From Bacteroidota bacterium (lineage in GTDB: Bacteria > Bacteroidota > Bacteroidia > Bacteroidales > GCA-2748055), in contig DAOWNM010000146.1 in assembly GCA_030642565.1 (NCBI GenBank), positions 1 through 6,962 of the forward strand: a DNA stretch of 6,962 nucleotides. The letters are read 5' to 3'. A model generated the notes under the pieces. It saw only the letters and a list, made by a program, of their open reading frames with translations, was not told the origin of the DNA and did no database searches. Of this stretch, positions 1 to 6,187 are shown piece after piece; within the stretch, counting starts at the first letter, position 1; each line of letters begins with the position of its first letter. A program made the position numbers and the translations under genes.

Positions 1-923
1 CTCCTCTTCTTGTCTTTCCGGATGTTCTGATAGATCTCACCAGGATCCAGTTCCATATGAGCAGGCAGCCCTGCAGAGAGAACCATCTGCTCTACCCGAT
101 CCACCTCAGATGCAGAGAGGAGGCCCTGCAGGTAGGAAAGCCTGGCTGAAAGCACCATCCCCACACTCACAGCTTCTCCATGCAAAATACGTTTATAACG
201 CTCGATAGCATGCCCGATGGTATGTCCGAAATTCAGGATCTTTCGAAGGTCTGACTCCTTTTCATCCTTCTGAACCACATCAGCCTTGAGAGCAACTGAA
301 GTGGACACCACATGCTCCAGCACACCGATCTCCTGGTTCAGCAACGACTCCATATGCTCCTCCATGTACTCCATAAACAGGATATCCCGGATAACACCGT
401 ACTTGATTATCTCGGCAATTCCGGAGACATACTCCCTGTTTGCCAGGGTTCCCAGCAATGAAAGATCACACCAGACAAAAGAGGGTTGTCTGATGTTTCC
501 AACCATATTCTTATATCCATCCAGGTTCACACCATTCTTCCCTCCGATGCTGGCATCCACCTGACCCAGCAGCGTAGTGCTGATAAAACCAAATGATGTT
601 CCCCTCAGGAAGGTTGAGGCCACGAAACCAGCCACATCTGTAGCAAGTCCACCACCCACCCCCACGATCAAGGTGGAGCGATCTGTCTCAAGATTCACCA
701 GCTCCCGGTAGATAGCTTCCACGGTTTGAAGGGTTTTATAGGACTCACCCGAAGGTATGGTGATAGATCTGAAGGGCTCGAAAATATCGTGATGCTGAAA
801 GAGGACGTTTTCATCTATCAATAAGATGGGTTCCTGCTCCAGCGTACGAAGACGAGAAGAGAGGAGCTCTCCAATAACAATTTCGGTTGCTCCCGCGGGT
901 GTGGTCAGTTTAACCTGTTGCAT
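1..923 (-). CDS. aroB: 3-dehydroquinate synthase, partial (C-terminus off the left edge)
   Basis: Converts DAHP to 3-dehydroquinate, the second step of the shikimate pathway, in the cytoplasm with NAD+ and a divalent metal. I translated 307 codons from the ATG at 923 with no stop before the edge. Visible motifs are the NAD-binding GGG (residues 90-92) with D96, the stretch STTLLGQVDASIGGKNGVN (115-133), E171 and K174 in GIAEIIKYG, H234 and H238 in FGHTIGHAIE, and H248 in LHGEAV. By family comparison E171, H234 and H248 are the metal ligands. The last codons read KDKKR, matching the conserved DKK near the family's C-terminus, so only about 40-50 residues are missing. The start lies 5 bases after the DAHP synthase stop codon and lacks a clear Shine-Dalgarno, which suggests coupled translation as the third gene of the operon. 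Confidence 0.96.
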   Translation of the reverse strand, partial: MQQVKLTTPAGATEIVIGELLSSRLRTLEQEPILLIDENVLFQHHDIFEPFRSITIPSGESYKTLQTVEAIYRELVNLETDRSTLIVGVGGGLATDVAGFVASTFLRGTSFGFISTTLLGQVDASIGGKNGVNLDGYKNMVGNIRQPSFVWCDLSLLGTLANREYVSGIAEIIKYGVIRDILFMEYMEEHMESLLNQEIGVLEHVVSTSVALKADVVQKDEKESDLRKILNFGHTIGHAIERYKRILHGEAVSVGMVLSARLSYLQGLLSASEVDRVEQMVLSAGLPAHMELDPGEIYQNIRKDKKR

Positions 924-928
924 CTGTT

Positions 929-2014
929 CTACTCTTCGTTCATCACACTGGTCTGGTGATTGATCGACTCCTGGTGAATGGAACGGAACAATTTAATAAT
1001 AAACTCTTCACTAAGCCCCTTTCTGTTACCAAGATTTAACCTGGTTTTCAACATATCATCCCATCGCTTTGTCTGCAGGATAGTAATGTTGTTGACTTTT
1101 TTATGTGAACCGATCTTCTCCGAAACCGCCATCCGCTCCTCCAGAATATTGATGATCCGGTCATCCAGCTTATCGATCTGGTCACGCAACTCGGCTATGG
1201 TCAGCATCAGCTCCTCCTTTACATCCGGATCACGGAATACCAGACGGTCAATAATCTTTTTCAGTCCGTCGGGCGTCACCTGCTGCTTCGCATCACTCAA
1301 TGCCTTATCGGGATTGCAGTGGGTTTCGATGATCAATCCGTCGAAGTTCAGGTCCATCGCTTTCTGGGAGATGTCATAGAGAAACTCCCTGTTGCCACAG
1401 ATATGACTGGGATCGGTAATGATCGGCATTTCCGGAATCCTTCTGCGCAACTCAATGGGAATCTGCCACTGGGGAACATTGCGATAGAGTGTCTTATCAT
1501 AACTTGAGAAACCCCTGTGTATGGCAGCCATCTGTGTGATGCCGGCATTGTTGATCCGTTCAATGGCCCCGATCCAGAGGTCCACATCAGGATTCACCGG
1601 GTTTTTAATCATCACCGGTATATTCACACCGCGAAGACTATCTGCAATATCCTGAACTGCAAACGGGTTGGCCGATGTCCGGGCACCTATCCAGATAATA
1701 TCCACTCCAAACTTCAGTGCTTCATATACATGTTTTACATTGGCCACCTCGGTGGTAACCATCATACCGGTCTCCCTCTTAACGGTCTGCATCCATTTGA
1801 GCCCTTCAGCACCCACGCCTTCAAAAGCATTGGGCCTGGTGCGGGGTTTCCATATTCCCGCCCTGAAAATTTTGATTCCCATTTCCGCCAGGGGAATGGC
1901 TGTATTCAACATCTGCTCCTCGGACTCCGCGCTGCACGGCCCTGCTACAATAACAGGTTTGGTAAACAGTGCTCCATCTAAGGATCTCGGTTCCACCGCT
2001 ACATCAACTACCAT
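929..2014 (-). CDS. Bifunctional DAHP synthase (type I-beta) / chorismate mutase (AroQ)
   Basis: Two enzymes in one 361-residue chain. Residues about 15-260 form a DAHP synthase of the KDO8P-synthase-like type, joining PEP and erythrose 4-phosphate. Motifs seen are GPCSAES (25-31, metal-binding C27), KPRTRP (56-61), IGAR (109-112), KNP (137-139), HRG (166-168), DPSH (201-204) and ETH (230-232). Residues about 270-361 form an AroQ chorismate mutase (chorismate to prephenate) with the signature LRDQIDKLDDRI (276-287), R294 and K305. R277, R294 and K305 fit the conserved substrate-binding Arg/Arg/Lys set. C-terminal AroQ fusions are known in Bacteroidota, where prephenate acting on the mutase domain inhibits the synthase; the same control here is an inference. 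The start follows the pheA stop by 9 bases. aroF-type names are used variably, so no symbol is given. Confidence 0.96.
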   Translation of the reverse strand: MVVDVAVEPRSLDGALFTKPVIVAGPCSAESEEQMLNTAIPLAEMGIKIFRAGIWKPRTRPNAFEGVGAEGLKWMQTVKRETGMMVTTEVANVKHVYEALKFGVDIIWIGARTSANPFAVQDIADSLRGVNIPVMIKNPVNPDVDLWIGAIERINNAGITQMAAIHRGFSSYDKTLYRNVPQWQIPIELRRRIPEMPIITDPSHICGNREFLYDISQKAMDLNFDGLIIETHCNPDKALSDAKQQVTPDGLKKIIDRLVFRDPDVKEELMLTIAELRDQIDKLDDRIINILEERMAVSEKIGSHKKVNNITILQTKRWDDMLKTRLNLGNRKGLSEEFIIKLFRSIHQESINHQTSVMNEE

Positions 2015-2023
2015 AATATTCGT

Positions 2024-2863
2024 TTATTCAATTACTGATTCTCCTTTTCTATACTCTCCAAGTATGCCAATGGAGGGGGTAAACGGTCCGATGGCCTCCA
2101 GCGATCTCTTATACATTTCATAATCATTGATCTCCACATCCACGAAGAACATGTACTCCCAATCCTTTCCTGCTATGGGCATAGACTGTATTTTGGCCAG
2201 GTTGATCTCGTAATAAGAGAGGATGGAGAGGATCTTTGAAAGTGATCCAAATTTATGCGCAACCGTAAAGAAGATAGATGCCTTGTTAACCTCCTCCTGA
2301 GGAATAACAATTCCGTTCTCTGAAAGGATCAGGAACCGGGTGTAGTTCTTCTTATTGGTCTCAATACTTTCGGCAATGATCTCCAGCCCATATTTTTCAG
2401 CTGCCATCCTGCTCGATATGGCCCCCAGATTCATGTTTCCTTGTTCTGCAACCTCTTTTGCACTTATGGCTGTATCCATACTCTCAATCAACCGGATACC
2501 GGGATAGGCATCAAAAAAGCCCTGGCACTGCAAAATGGCCATGGGATGGGAATAGACTTCTTTAAGTTTCGATATTTTCACCCCCGGTATGGCCACAAGG
2601 TTCTGTTTAATTCTCAGATAGATCTCCCCTGTAATGTGCATGCTGCTATTGATAATCAGATTGTAGTTGGGAATGATACTGCCTGCCAGAGAATTTTCAA
2701 TAGCCATAATTCCGAAATCACACTGCCGCTCCTTCAGGGTGGTCACCATATCCCTGAATGTATTCCTGGGAAGGATCTCAATCTCTTCATTTTCAAAGAA
2801 ATGGTGAGCTGCAATCTCGTGGAATGCACCATAACCTCCCTGTATTGCTATCTTCTTTGTCAT
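2024..2863 (-). CDS. pheA: Prephenate dehydratase with C-terminal ACT domain
   Basis: Decarboxylates and dehydrates prephenate to phenylpyruvate, the last step before transamination to Phe. The 279-residue protein has the monofunctional layout: a periplasmic-binding-protein-like catalytic domain (about 3-180) with IQGGYGAFHEIAA (7-19), ENSLAGSI (56-63) and the catalytic TRF motif (T175-F177), then an ACT regulatory domain (about 195-270) containing FGSLSKILSIL (205-215) and WEYMFFVDVE (235-244). There is no fused chorismate mutase; that activity lies in the next gene. In the ACT domain the usual Phe-site motif ESRP reads QSMP (226-229), so Phe inhibition may differ from the classical enzymes. 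It is the first structural gene of the operon, and its ATG lies only 11 bases after the U-tract of an attenuator, so its transcription depends on that switch. Confidence 0.95.
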   Translation of the reverse strand: MTKKIAIQGGYGAFHEIAAHHFFENEEIEILPRNTFRDMVTTLKERQCDFGIMAIENSLAGSIIPNYNLIINSSMHITGEIYLRIKQNLVAIPGVKISKLKEVYSHPMAILQCQGFFDAYPGIRLIESMDTAISAKEVAEQGNMNLGAISSRMAAEKYGLEIIAESIETNKKNYTRFLILSENGIVIPQEEVNKASIFFTVAHKFGSLSKILSILSYYEINLAKIQSMPIAGKDWEYMFFVDVEINDYEMYKRSLEAIGPFTPSIGILGEYRKGESVIE

Positions 2864-2874
2864 AGGTTAAAAAC

Positions 2875-2898
2875 AAAAAACCCGACTTAAGAGCCGGG
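2875..2898 (-). terminator. Intrinsic terminator of the phe operon attenuator
   Basis: Read on the minus strand, CCCGGCTCTTAAGTCGGG (2898-2881) folds into a 7-bp stem: C-G three times, G-C, G-U, C-G and U-A, around a CUUA loop. Six T residues follow directly (2880-2875). The plus strand has no T-run after this hairpin, so it acts only on minus-strand transcription. It sits between the leader ORF and pheA, upstream of the gene it would silence, which marks it as an attenuator rather than an end-of-gene terminator. Confidence 0.87.
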
Positions 2899-2926
2899 TA
2901 TCGCATGCATATAAAGAATCCCGACC
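2892..2926 (-). promoter_or_regulatory. Predicted antiterminator hairpin, alternative to the terminator
   Basis: GGTCGGG at 2926-2920, just after the leader stop codon, can pair with CCCGGCT at 2898-2892, the 5' arm of the terminator: seven pairs, two of them G-U. With A2899 bulged, three more pairs are possible (2919-2917 with 2900-2902). GTCGGG occurs twice, here and in the terminator 3' arm, so the two copies compete for one partner and the structures exclude each other. A ribosome at the leader stop (2931-2929) would cover the first copy and allow termination. One stalled on the Tyr/Phe codons (2958-2941) would leave it free. Pairing was worked out by hand without energy calculation. Confidence 0.72.
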
Positions 2927-2928
2927 AG

Positions 2929-2979
2929 CTATTTGCAGGTAAAAAAGTAAAAATAATATACGGAACTTCTAAATGCCAT
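2929..2979 (-). CDS. Phe/Tyr-rich leader peptide of the aromatic amino acid operon
   Basis: A 16-codon ORF, ATG at 2979 to TAG at 2931-2929, encodes MAFRSSVYYFYFFTCK. Four Phe and three Tyr make up 7 of 16 residues. Six of these are consecutive (Y8-F13: TAT TAT TTT TAC TTT TTT), directly before the attenuator of pheA. The layout matches ribosome-mediated attenuation as known for the E. coli phe, trp and his operons: low charged tRNA-Phe or tRNA-Tyr stalls the ribosome and prevents termination. Control codons for both amino acids fit the operon, which makes the common precursors of both as well as the Phe branch. No Shine-Dalgarno is visible, as is usual in this phylum. The peptide itself is probably not functional. 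An AT-rich ORF this short could arise by chance, but its place, order and composition together argue strongly against that. Confidence 0.83.
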   Translation of the reverse strand: MAFRSSVYYFYFFTCK

Positions 2980-2997
2980 TATTGTTATAATCGGATG

Positions 2998-3029
2998 TAA
3001 ACCTAAGCATTTATTAGCAAAATAGCAAA
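2998..3029 (-). promoter_or_regulatory. Predicted Bacteroidota-type promoter of the phe operon
   Basis: On the minus strand TTTG (3029-3026) is followed after 20 bases by TAGGTTTA (3005-2998). This matches the Bacteroidota primary sigma consensus TTTG-N19-21-TAnnTTTG except at the last base. Transcription would begin near 2992, about a dozen bases before the leader ATG at 2979, which is plausible for a short leader transcript. This is a consensus match by eye only. Confidence 0.5.
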
Positions 3030-3088
3030 CTACCTGACAAATTGTAAGGAGTATGGAGCAATACTAAACTTTTATTAATATTGTTCAC

Positions 3089-3733
3089 ATGAAAACAGCA
3101 GAGCGTTTTGAAAAGGTGATCGACTATTTTTCTGAGGCGATGCCGGTGGCAGAGACCGAACTGGACTACCTGGACCCCTATGAACTCATTGTGGCGGTTA
3201 TTCTCTCTGCACAATGTACCGACAAACGGGTCAATATGATCACTCCAACACTCTTCCAGCAATATCCGGATGCTGCATCCCTGGCAGCGGCTGAGCAGGC
3301 ACAGGTGTTTGAATTGATTAAAAGCTGTTCCTACCCTAACAATAAGGCCAAACACCTGGTGGGGATGGCCCGCATGCTGAATCAGAAGTTCCACGGTAAG
3401 GTTCCCGATAACCTGGAAGAGCTGCAGGAGTTGCCCGGAGTGGGGCGTAAAACAGCCAATGTGATACTCTCTGTGGTTTTCCGGAAGCCGGCCATGGCAG
3501 TGGATACACATGTCTTCAGGGTGGCATCCCGTATTGGACTTACCACCGGGGCAAAAAATCCTTATGAAACGGAGATGCAGCTTATCAAACATATTCCCAA
3601 AGAGAAGATTCCTCTGGCACATCACTGGCTGATTCTTCATGGCCGTTATGTATGCACAGCTCGCAACCCAGGTTGTGACAAATGTGGCATTCACCATCTT
3701 TGTCGCTTTGTTAATAAGAAGGAGAAACCCTGA
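3089..3733 (+). CDS. nth: Endonuclease III, DNA glycosylase/AP lyase with [4Fe-4S] cluster
   Basis: Base-excision repair enzyme that removes oxidised pyrimidines and nicks the abasic site. At 214 residues it has the usual family length (E. coli Nth has 211). Seen in order are LSAQCTDKRVN (39-49) in the helical core, the helix-hairpin-helix LPGVGRKTA (115-123) with catalytic K121, VDTHVFRV (138-145) with catalytic D139, and the cluster-binding pattern C-X6-C-X2-C-X5-C at C189, C196, C199 and C205. All catalytic and cluster residues are intact. It diverges from the phe operon across a 225-base intergenic region and is not functionally tied to it. I see no convincing own promoter and no clear terminator after its TGA. 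Confidence 0.97.
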   Translation: MKTAERFEKVIDYFSEAMPVAETELDYLDPYELIVAVILSAQCTDKRVNMITPTLFQQYPDAASLAAAEQAQVFELIKSCSYPNNKAKHLVGMARMLNQKFHGKVPDNLEELQELPGVGRKTANVILSVVFRKPAMAVDTHVFRVASRIGLTTGAKNPYETEMQLIKHIPKEKIPLAHHWLILHGRYVCTARNPGCDKCGIHHLCRFVNKKEKP

Positions 3734-3887
3734 CCCGATATTTTACGTACATTTAGACAATCCGAAAGCACCGGTAACAGAAAGGTTTACTCTATTCAAA
3801 TAAGCATATATCTCAAAAAAAATATTATTTTTACTCTATAACGCTTCTAACTAGGAAAACGACCATGATAAATAAAATCACTAACCT
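3734..3887. other. Intergenic region between nth and the lipoprotein gene
   Basis: This 154-base, AT-rich stretch has no hairpin followed by a T-run and no recognisable RNA element. TATTTTTA at 3826-3833 resembles the -7 box TAnnTTTG, but no TTG lies at the right distance upstream. An 8-codon ORF (3865-3891, MINKITNL) ends in a TGA that overlaps the next ATG; it may be coincidental. Confidence 0.4.
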
Positions 3888-4814
3888 ATGAACCGTAACC
3901 TATTATTATCTGGTAGATTCTTCCTTCTTCTCTTTGTAATGCTCGGTATCATTCTGACCGGATGTAACCGTGGAGCGAAGAGCGAAGGTGAAGGCTCCGG
4001 GGAATTTGAAGCCTCTGGTACTCTTGATGCAGAAACTCAGGAACAATTAAATACAGCTAAGAGGATCTTCTATTCTCTCCCCTCCCCTCTGGAGACGGCC
4101 ATGTTAATAAAAAATGCCGGGGCAGAGTATAATGAGGAGTTGATGAATCCGACTTCCAATACCTCTAAGTATATCACATCCAAAAGCAAAGCTCTGAATC
4201 TGGGAATCTACTCCACCGATTTGAGCTATGCCAGCCTTTTCGACCAGAGCCAGGCTACGCTGGACTATATTGGAGCAGCCAAAGAGATGGCAGACGGGCT
4301 TAATATTCTGGATGCCATTGACGAAGAGACTGTTACACAGCTGGAAGAACAAATCAACAACCGGGATGCCATCATCGATATCATCTCCGAGACATTGATG
4401 AACTCCAGCTCCTTTCTCAAGGAGAATGATCTGGAAGGAACCGCATCAGTGATCCTTGTGGGAGGATGGGTTGAGGGCCTCTACATCGCCATAAACCTGG
4501 TGGATGAGCATGAACTGGAAGGCAACAAACTGGTGGAACGGATTGTGGATCAGAAACTTTCCATTGACATCATGGTCAGCCTTCTTGAGGCTTCGCCCGA
4601 AGATCAGGATGCACAGGCAGTGCTGGAAGATGTAAAAGCACTCAAAACCATCTTCGATAAGATCACCATTAACCAAGGTGAGGTCACCGCCGTAGAAGAT
4701 CCTGAAACCAATGTGACCACACTTAAATCAGAATCATCCTTCAAGATCACTCATCGGATTTTCACTGAGTTGAAGACCAAAGTTATTGAACTAAGAAGTA
4801 GCTATATATCTTAA
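3888..4814 (+). CDS. Putative lipoprotein of unknown function
   Basis: A 308-residue exported protein. The N-terminus has basic residues, a hydrophobic stretch (about 11-23) and the lipobox LTGC (23-26), so C26 should be lipidated after signal peptidase II cleavage. A low-complexity Gly/Ser/Glu linker follows (about 29-45). The rest (about 48-308) is acidic and looks mainly alpha-helical, with landmarks FYSLPSPLETAMLI (61-74), SKALNLGIYSTDLSYASLF (100-118) and GGWVEGLYIAI (192-202). This style resembles hypothetical lipoproteins of Bacteroidota, but I recognise no named domain and assign no function. The inner or outer membrane destination cannot be told; no clear surface-export signal follows the cysteine. 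An in-frame TAA just upstream (3882-3884) rules out a longer start. The secreted-protein gene begins 11 bases after the stop, so the two are probably co-transcribed. Confidence 0.88.
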   Translation: MNRNLLLSGRFFLLLFVMLGIILTGCNRGAKSEGEGSGEFEASGTLDAETQEQLNTAKRIFYSLPSPLETAMLIKNAGAEYNEELMNPTSNTSKYITSKSKALNLGIYSTDLSYASLFDQSQATLDYIGAAKEMADGLNILDAIDEETVTQLEEQINNRDAIIDIISETLMNSSSFLKENDLEGTASVILVGGWVEGLYIAINLVDEHELEGNKLVERIVDQKLSIDIMVSLLEASPEDQDAQAVLEDVKALKTIFDKITINQGEVTAVEDPETNVTTLKSESSFKITHRIFTELKTKVIELRSSYIS

Positions 4815-4825
4815 CACAATATACC

Positions 4826-5272
4826 ATGACGAAGAAAGGCATACTCTTTATATCCCTGGTTGCTTGCATGATCACTTTGCCTATGGCAATGAATGCACAG
4901 TGCAAACAGTTCGCCAAAAATACCTGTAAAGCAGGTTTGGAACCTTATCAGCATGACGGAAATTATCATGCTGCCCTGCTGATCGAGGGTGAAGAAGCTG
5001 AGCTCTACAAGACCTTCTATTCTGACAGAGAATACAGGATTGGCGTGTGTGGTGCAAATAACCTGACGGCTGTAGAGTTCAAGGTTGTCGACACCAGGAA
5101 TGGCAAGGTTTTGTATGACAATAGCCTGAACGATTTTGACTGGAAATGGGATTTTAACCTGGAATCGAGTCAGCAACTGAAAATCATGGTCAAGGTGCCT
5201 GTTCCAGATGGTAATGTGGATGAGCCTGAAGAGGGTTGTGTTGCCATTATGTTTGGATCAAAGGACGATTAA
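4826..5272 (+). CDS. Small secreted protein of unknown function with four cysteines
   Basis: A 148-residue protein with a signal peptide: basic MTKK, hydrophobic core (about 5-20) and a likely signal peptidase I site MNA|Q (A24/Q25). An N-terminal Gln after cleavage is common among Bacteroidota exported proteins. The mature part of about 124 residues has four cysteines (C26, C34, C75, C138), an even number that would allow two disulfides in the periplasm. Alternating hydrophobic stretches such as LTAVEFKVVDT (80-90) and QQLKIMVKVPVP (116-127) suggest a beta-sandwich-like fold. It is acidic at the C-terminus (DEPEEG, 132-137). I recognise no family. It lies 11 bases after the lipoprotein gene and before a strong terminator, so the two form the end of one unit and may work together at the envelope; that link is inferred from position alone. 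Confidence 0.87.
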   Translation: MTKKGILFISLVACMITLPMAMNAQCKQFAKNTCKAGLEPYQHDGNYHAALLIEGEEAELYKTFYSDREYRIGVCGANNLTAVEFKVVDTRNGKVLYDNSLNDFDWKWDFNLESSQQLKIMVKVPVPDGNVDEPEEGCVAIMFGSKDD

Positions 5273-5312
5273 TACTACTAATATAACTAAAATTGAAAAT
5301 ATTTATACCTGG

Positions 5313-5347
5313 AAAAGGTTGTCTGTATCTGCAGCCAACCTTTTTTT
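5313..5347 (+). terminator. Strong intrinsic terminator after the secreted-protein gene
   Basis: AAAAGGTTG (5313-5321) pairs perfectly with CAACCTTTT (5336-5344), giving a 9-bp stem. Inside it, past one T/C mismatch, CTG (5323-5325) pairs with CAG (5332-5334). Seven T residues run from 5341 to 5347. The A-run on the 5' side means it could also act on the minus strand. It separates the lipoprotein/secreted-protein unit from the transporter genes, which therefore need their own promoter. Confidence 0.88.
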
Positions 5348-5407
5348 ATATTATCCCTAAATAACTTTCGAGTACTCTAACTTTCTAACTAACCCCCTAG
5401 CTTTCCT
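5348..5407 (+). promoter_or_regulatory. Possible promoter region of the transporter genes
   Basis: The 60 bases between terminator and start codon contain TAACTTTC twice (5362-5369 and 5378-5385), 16 bases apart. Each differs from the -7 consensus TAnnTTTG only at the last base. No TTG lies at the expected distance upstream of the first copy, where the terminator stem sits, so which copy works, if either, is uncertain. Confidence 0.3.
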
Positions 5408-6154
5408 ATGGACCCTTCACAAAACGACTATCACATCAGTTTCTTTAAGCCGACCACGGATAGTGCCAGGCACAACAGAAACATGGTGGTACAGCTTATC
5501 TTGATCTGGGCTGTTGCAATATTTGGTTTCCAGATACTTTTGAAAATCATTGAAAAACCAGTTCCGGAACCATCTTATACCCTCTTTGAATCAAGCTGGC
5601 AGGCCATTGAAACCGGAAACCCATCAGTTGCAGACCTGCAGGGTGCCGGACAGGCTACTCTATCGGTCCTGGGAAAAGTTGCTATCAAACCGGAGCACCG
5701 GTTGCTCCTCGATAATGCTTTCAGCTGGCTGGCTTACCAGCTATCGGATCAGAAAGATGAGTTCAAATCGGCCGTTGCTGATTTTGAAGATTATGCAGCC
5801 ACCATCACCGATATTTCGGATGAAACGTATGTGGCAAAAAAGAGTGAACTGATTCCGGTTATTGCTGAGCTATTTGTTTTGAACGAGCTGGATGTCAGGA
5901 CAAAAATTGCACCCCTCGAGATAAAATCCTCACTGATGGAATCTTTTGAAGATTCTGGCAGGGATCAAATGATGGAAACAATGGGACTCTACCTGATTCA
6001 CAACAGGTCGGTCCTCACAGATACCAAATTCCTTGGTTTTCCATTCCACTATTTCTATACCGCAGTATTTCTGTTGATTCTCTTTGTAGGGCTCTGCCTG
6101 CTCTACTGTATAAGAACAGATATGTTTAATAAGAAGTACGGTATAGAAGACTGA
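5408..6154 (+). CDS. DUF4212-like small subunit of a sodium:solute symporter, with a large extracytoplasmic insert
   Basis: A 248-residue membrane protein. The N-terminal segment HNRNMVVQLILIWAVAIFGF (22-41) begins helix 1 (about 26-48), and the C-terminal FLGFPFHYFYTA (208-219) leads into helix 2 (about 214-236), ending DMFNKKYGIED. Both ends resemble DUF4212 proteins, the small partner of VC_2705-type sodium:solute symporters, and such a symporter gene follows after 33 bases. Classical DUF4212 proteins are around 80-100 residues with the helices close together. Here about 160 residues (about 50-208) lie between them, predicted outside the cytoplasm by the positive-inside rule. The insert looks helical and acidic, with no cysteine, no signal and no domain I recognise. 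The family call rests on the two ends and on context; the insert's function is unknown. Confidence 0.82.
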   Translation: MDPSQNDYHISFFKPTTDSARHNRNMVVQLILIWAVAIFGFQILLKIIEKPVPEPSYTLFESSWQAIETGNPSVADLQGAGQATLSVLGKVAIKPEHRLLLDNAFSWLAYQLSDQKDEFKSAVADFEDYAATITDISDETYVAKKSELIPVIAELFVLNELDVRTKIAPLEIKSSLMESFEDSGRDQMMETMGLYLIHNRSVLTDTKFLGFPFHYFYTAVFLLILFVGLCLLYCIRTDMFNKKYGIED

Positions 6155-6187
6155 TCACCCCTGCATTCATTCAAAAAGACTCCAAAC

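Noticed and set aside
286..564. A 92-codon plus-strand open frame
   Set aside because: It is the shadow of aroB, which reads through this region on the minus strand with conserved active-site motifs.
1517..2123. Overlapping plus-strand open frames of about 150 codons
   Set aside because: They run antisense to the DAHP synthase/chorismate mutase and the end of pheA, which have full family motifs. Their translations show no recognisable domain.
2881..2898. The hairpin as a terminator for plus-strand transcription
   Set aside because: On the plus strand it is preceded by A residues and followed by TATCGCATG with no T-run, and no plus-strand gene ends there.
2902..2912. GCATGC/ATGCAT palindrome as an operator
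   Set aside because: It lies in the loop of the predicted antiterminator and downstream of the promoter. It is short and easily explained by chance, and no regulator is encoded nearby.
3042..3083. Promoter for nth (TTG at 3042-3044 with TAAACTTT, or TAATATTG at 3076-3083)
   Set aside because: The first has good spacing but two mismatches in the -7 box. The second lacks a -33 element and would give an almost leaderless transcript. Neither is strong enough to list.
3014..3697. A 227-codon open frame on the minus strand
   Set aside because: It lies antisense to nth, whose catalytic and iron-sulfur residues are all intact. The translation is rich in His and Cys without any motif and is a shadow of the real gene.
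4811..5176. A 121-codon minus-strand open frame
   Set aside because: It is antisense to the secreted-protein gene, which has a proper signal peptide and operon spacing.
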